Under the pieces are notes generated by a model. It searched no databases. It saw nothing but the letters and a program-made list of their open reading frames with translations, and was not told the origin of the DNA. A program made the position numbers and the translations under genes. Shown here piece by piece: positions 50,748-52,018 of a stretch of 52,018 bases of DNA. The stretch lies in NCBI GenBank assembly GCA_024280295.1, contig JAJRQK010000037.1, positions 1 through 52,018 of the forward strand, given 5' to 3'. Every line of letters starts with the position of its first letter. Position 1 is the first letter of the stretch. The stretch comes from Bacteroidota bacterium. GTDB taxonomy: Bacteria > Bacteroidota > Bacteroidia > Flavobacteriales_D > Crocinitomicaceae.

Positions 50748-51284
50748 ATGAATAGAGCTTTTTATATCGTCGGAATCGTTTTTTCTGTCGTTTTTATGTT
50801 TATCACTGCTTATTATGCTGAAGAAACTCAATCTGCTAGATGGGCAGATTGGGATTATAACTACTCTAGTTATGATCCCTACGATAGCTATCCTTCTTAC
50901 TCCTCATATTCGTACGATAGTTCAAATGATGTTACGGTCGAGGCTGGATTGTGGTCTCTTTTCTTCTTTCTTGCATTCTTAGCAATTGACATACTTGGTC
51001 TAGCGAAGGTGAAGACAAAAACGATGAAGGTGTTTGGTATTCTCGGTCTCTGTTTTACAGGTATATTCCTTTTGTGGGATGCAGTCATGCTATCTGGGCC
51101 AGGTGGAGTTTCCTTTGATGAAGTTGCTCCTGCATGGATATTATATTGTTTTCTCATGCTTGCTTTTACAATTGTTGGACTTGTTCAAAGTGTTCGATAC
51201 CATAAGCAGTTAAGACAGGGTATGACTCCTGAAAATATCACTGCTGCTCCAACCTCTGGAGCACGAGATTTGCTTGATGACTAG
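50748..51284 (+). CDS. Four-helix membrane protein with Tyr/Ser-rich loop
   Basis: This 178-residue protein has four hydrophobic helices. After the first (AFYIVGIVFSVVFMFITAYYA) comes a loop of about 35 residues very rich in Tyr, Ser and Asp (NYSSYDPYDSYPSYSSYSYD). No family was recognised. ATG 50748 is preferred over GTG 50721 because it starts directly with the hydrophobic helix. It may be co-transcribed with the AlbA_2 gene, 45 bases away. An extragenic repeat follows the gene. Confidence 0.7.
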   Translation: MNRAFYIVGIVFSVVFMFITAYYAEETQSARWADWDYNYSSYDPYDSYPSYSSYSYDSSNDVTVEAGLWSLFFFLAFLAIDILGLAKVKTKTMKVFGILGLCFTGIFLLWDAVMLSGPGGVSFDEVAPAWILYCFLMLAFTIVGLVQSVRYHKQLRQGMTPENITAAPTSGARDLLDD

Positions 51285-51306
51285 ATTCATGCTTGAATGT
51301 TAAGTT

Positions 51307-51439
51307 GGGCGTTCGGGCGGGCTATTCGCTATATCTTTTCTTCTCAATTTGCGTGTGTAATTTACTTCTAGTTGTGGTATCCTCTAAGATAGAAAGTAGA
51401 GCTATTTGAAGAAAAGGATGTCGCTCCTATCCCTAACGC
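51307..51439. repeat. Extragenic repeat, family 1 copy 2
   Basis: This 133-bp element begins GGGCGTT and ends TAACGC. GCTATATCTTTTC near the left and GAAAAGGAT near the right are inverted arms. It aligns at both ends with 23185-23265 but has a longer central part. It lies after the membrane protein gene; the following ~119 bases to the next gene show nothing else. Confidence 0.65.
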
Positions 51440-51558
51440 GATTTCTAATCCAGTTTCAACTATATGTGACCAGTAGCATCCCCAATAATTCATAATTAAT
51501 TTTGAAATACCTTATTGTTTCTTATATTGAGCGCATTAACTATAATTAATACATAATA

Positions 51559-51774
51559 ATGGGAAGACCAGCAACGAAACCTGCACGCCTAAAAGATGGC
51601 TTTTATATAGAAGTAAAGAACCAAGGAAGTGGCGGGGTTCTGATCAGAAGAGATACAGAAGAACAAATGCAACTTGCCGCTAAAGATTACTCTAGAATGA
51701 AAAACGTTACTGTTCTAGGGGAAATGAAAAGTGATAAATGGCTTAATAAGCAAAGTAAAAGGAGAAAGAAATAA
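51559..51774 (+). CDS. Small basic protein of unknown function
   Basis: This 71-residue cytoplasmic protein is strongly basic at both ends (GRPATKPARLKDG at the start, KQSKRRKK at the end). The middle GFYIEVKNQGSGGVLIRRDTEEQMQLAAKDYSR suggests a beta-hairpin followed by a helix. Short proteins like this occur widely in Bacteroidota. A nucleic-acid or ribosome contact is conceivable, but nothing specific is visible. An intrinsic terminator lies 27 bases after the stop. Confidence 0.75.
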   Translation: MGRPATKPARLKDGFYIEVKNQGSGGVLIRRDTEEQMQLAAKDYSRMKNVTVLGEMKSDKWLNKQSKRRKK

Positions 51775-51801
51775 TCTTCAAGTAAACACATTTTCGCAAA
51801 G

Positions 51802-51830
51802 AAAAAAGGAGCTTCATAAGCTCCTTTTTT
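51802..51830 (+). terminator. Terminator of the 71-residue protein gene
   Basis: AAAAAAGGAGCTT and AAGCTCCTTTTTT form a perfect 13-base stem with a CAT loop. The A and T runs make it capable of acting in both directions. Confidence 0.88.
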
Positions 51831-51905
51831 CTTGTTCAGAACTTTTGGTTATCAGTCATTTATGAATTAAGTGAGTTTTTATCAAAAAAAGATTGTTTAA
51901 AATCA

Positions 51906-51935
51906 TTGTTAGTGATAAAAGTATGCATACCTTTG
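51906..51935 (+). promoter_or_regulatory. Strong promoter at window end, gene outside
   Basis: TTG (51906-51908), exactly 19 bases, then TACCTTTG (51928-51935): a near-ideal Bacteroidota promoter. At least 75 bases of untranslated AT-rich leader follow to the window edge, with no open frame, which would suit an rRNA operon or other stable RNA. Confidence 0.7.
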
Positions 51936-52018
51936 CAGCCGCTTTGAACGCATTGCGAAATGGATTTACAGGATGATTAGGGATTTATTTTGATCAGTTT
52001 AAAACTTTTTCAAAATTA

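Overview
The window is AT-rich chromosomal DNA from a member of the Bacteroidota, most likely the Flavobacteriales. Four secreted proteins end in type IX secretion (T9SS) sorting domains, type A or type B. Many genes are preceded by the Bacteroidota -7 box TAnnTTTG. A six-gene Na+-translocating NADH:quinone reductase operon occurs together with menaquinone genes (menA, menC). No species can be named from the sequence alone. Apart from a small transposase remnant there is no phage, integrative element or CRISPR array.

Layout. 0.2-6.2 kb: secreted M36 protease, M48-family protease, small outer-membrane-type protein. 6.2-7.9 kb: extragenic repeat, 2Fe-2S ferredoxin, a divergent pair of small lipoproteins, and a gene-poor stretch with a transposase fragment. 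7.9-13.4 kb: ABC-F ATPase, proline-catabolic P5C dehydrogenase, TPR protein, ApaG. 13.6-19.7 kb: nqrABCDEF with a clear promoter and terminator. 19.9-22.5 kb: VWD-domain secreted protein ending in ten TTPTR repeats, a 573-bp gene-free stretch with an octamer array, and a small exported protein. 22.7-31.1 kb: GNAT acetyltransferase, glycosyltransferase 9 with a very large T9SS type B protein, and an M16 peptidase pair coupled to a nitronate-monooxygenase-like enzyme. 31.2-38.6 kb: a frameshifted SBBP/PKD giant protein, M42 aminopeptidase, Omp28-like T9SS protein, small membrane protein. 38.7-42.7 kb: cytochrome-like lipoprotein, CoA-transferase and GNAT operon, then divergent tex. 43-46.5 kb: menA-menC-polytopic membrane protein operon. 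46.6-51.8 kb: a second nitronate-monooxygenase-like gene, DUF4442 protein, rhodanese, DUF368 protein, aroE, AlbA_2 protein and two small proteins. The window closes with a strong promoter followed by a leader whose gene lies outside.

Functional themes. Respiration: NQR oxidises NADH, reduces menaquinone and pumps Na+; MenA and MenC contribute to making that quinone. Cell surface: T9SS-exported proteases and giant adhesin-like proteins. Central metabolism: proline/glutamate (PruA) and shikimate (AroE) enzymes.

The most interesting material is non-coding. Two families of imperfect extragenic repeats, two copies each, lie mostly between convergent genes. A 13-unit octamer array sits exactly at a stop codon. 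Several promoters are placed so that the -7 box is only four bases before ATG, which suggests leaderless mRNAs.
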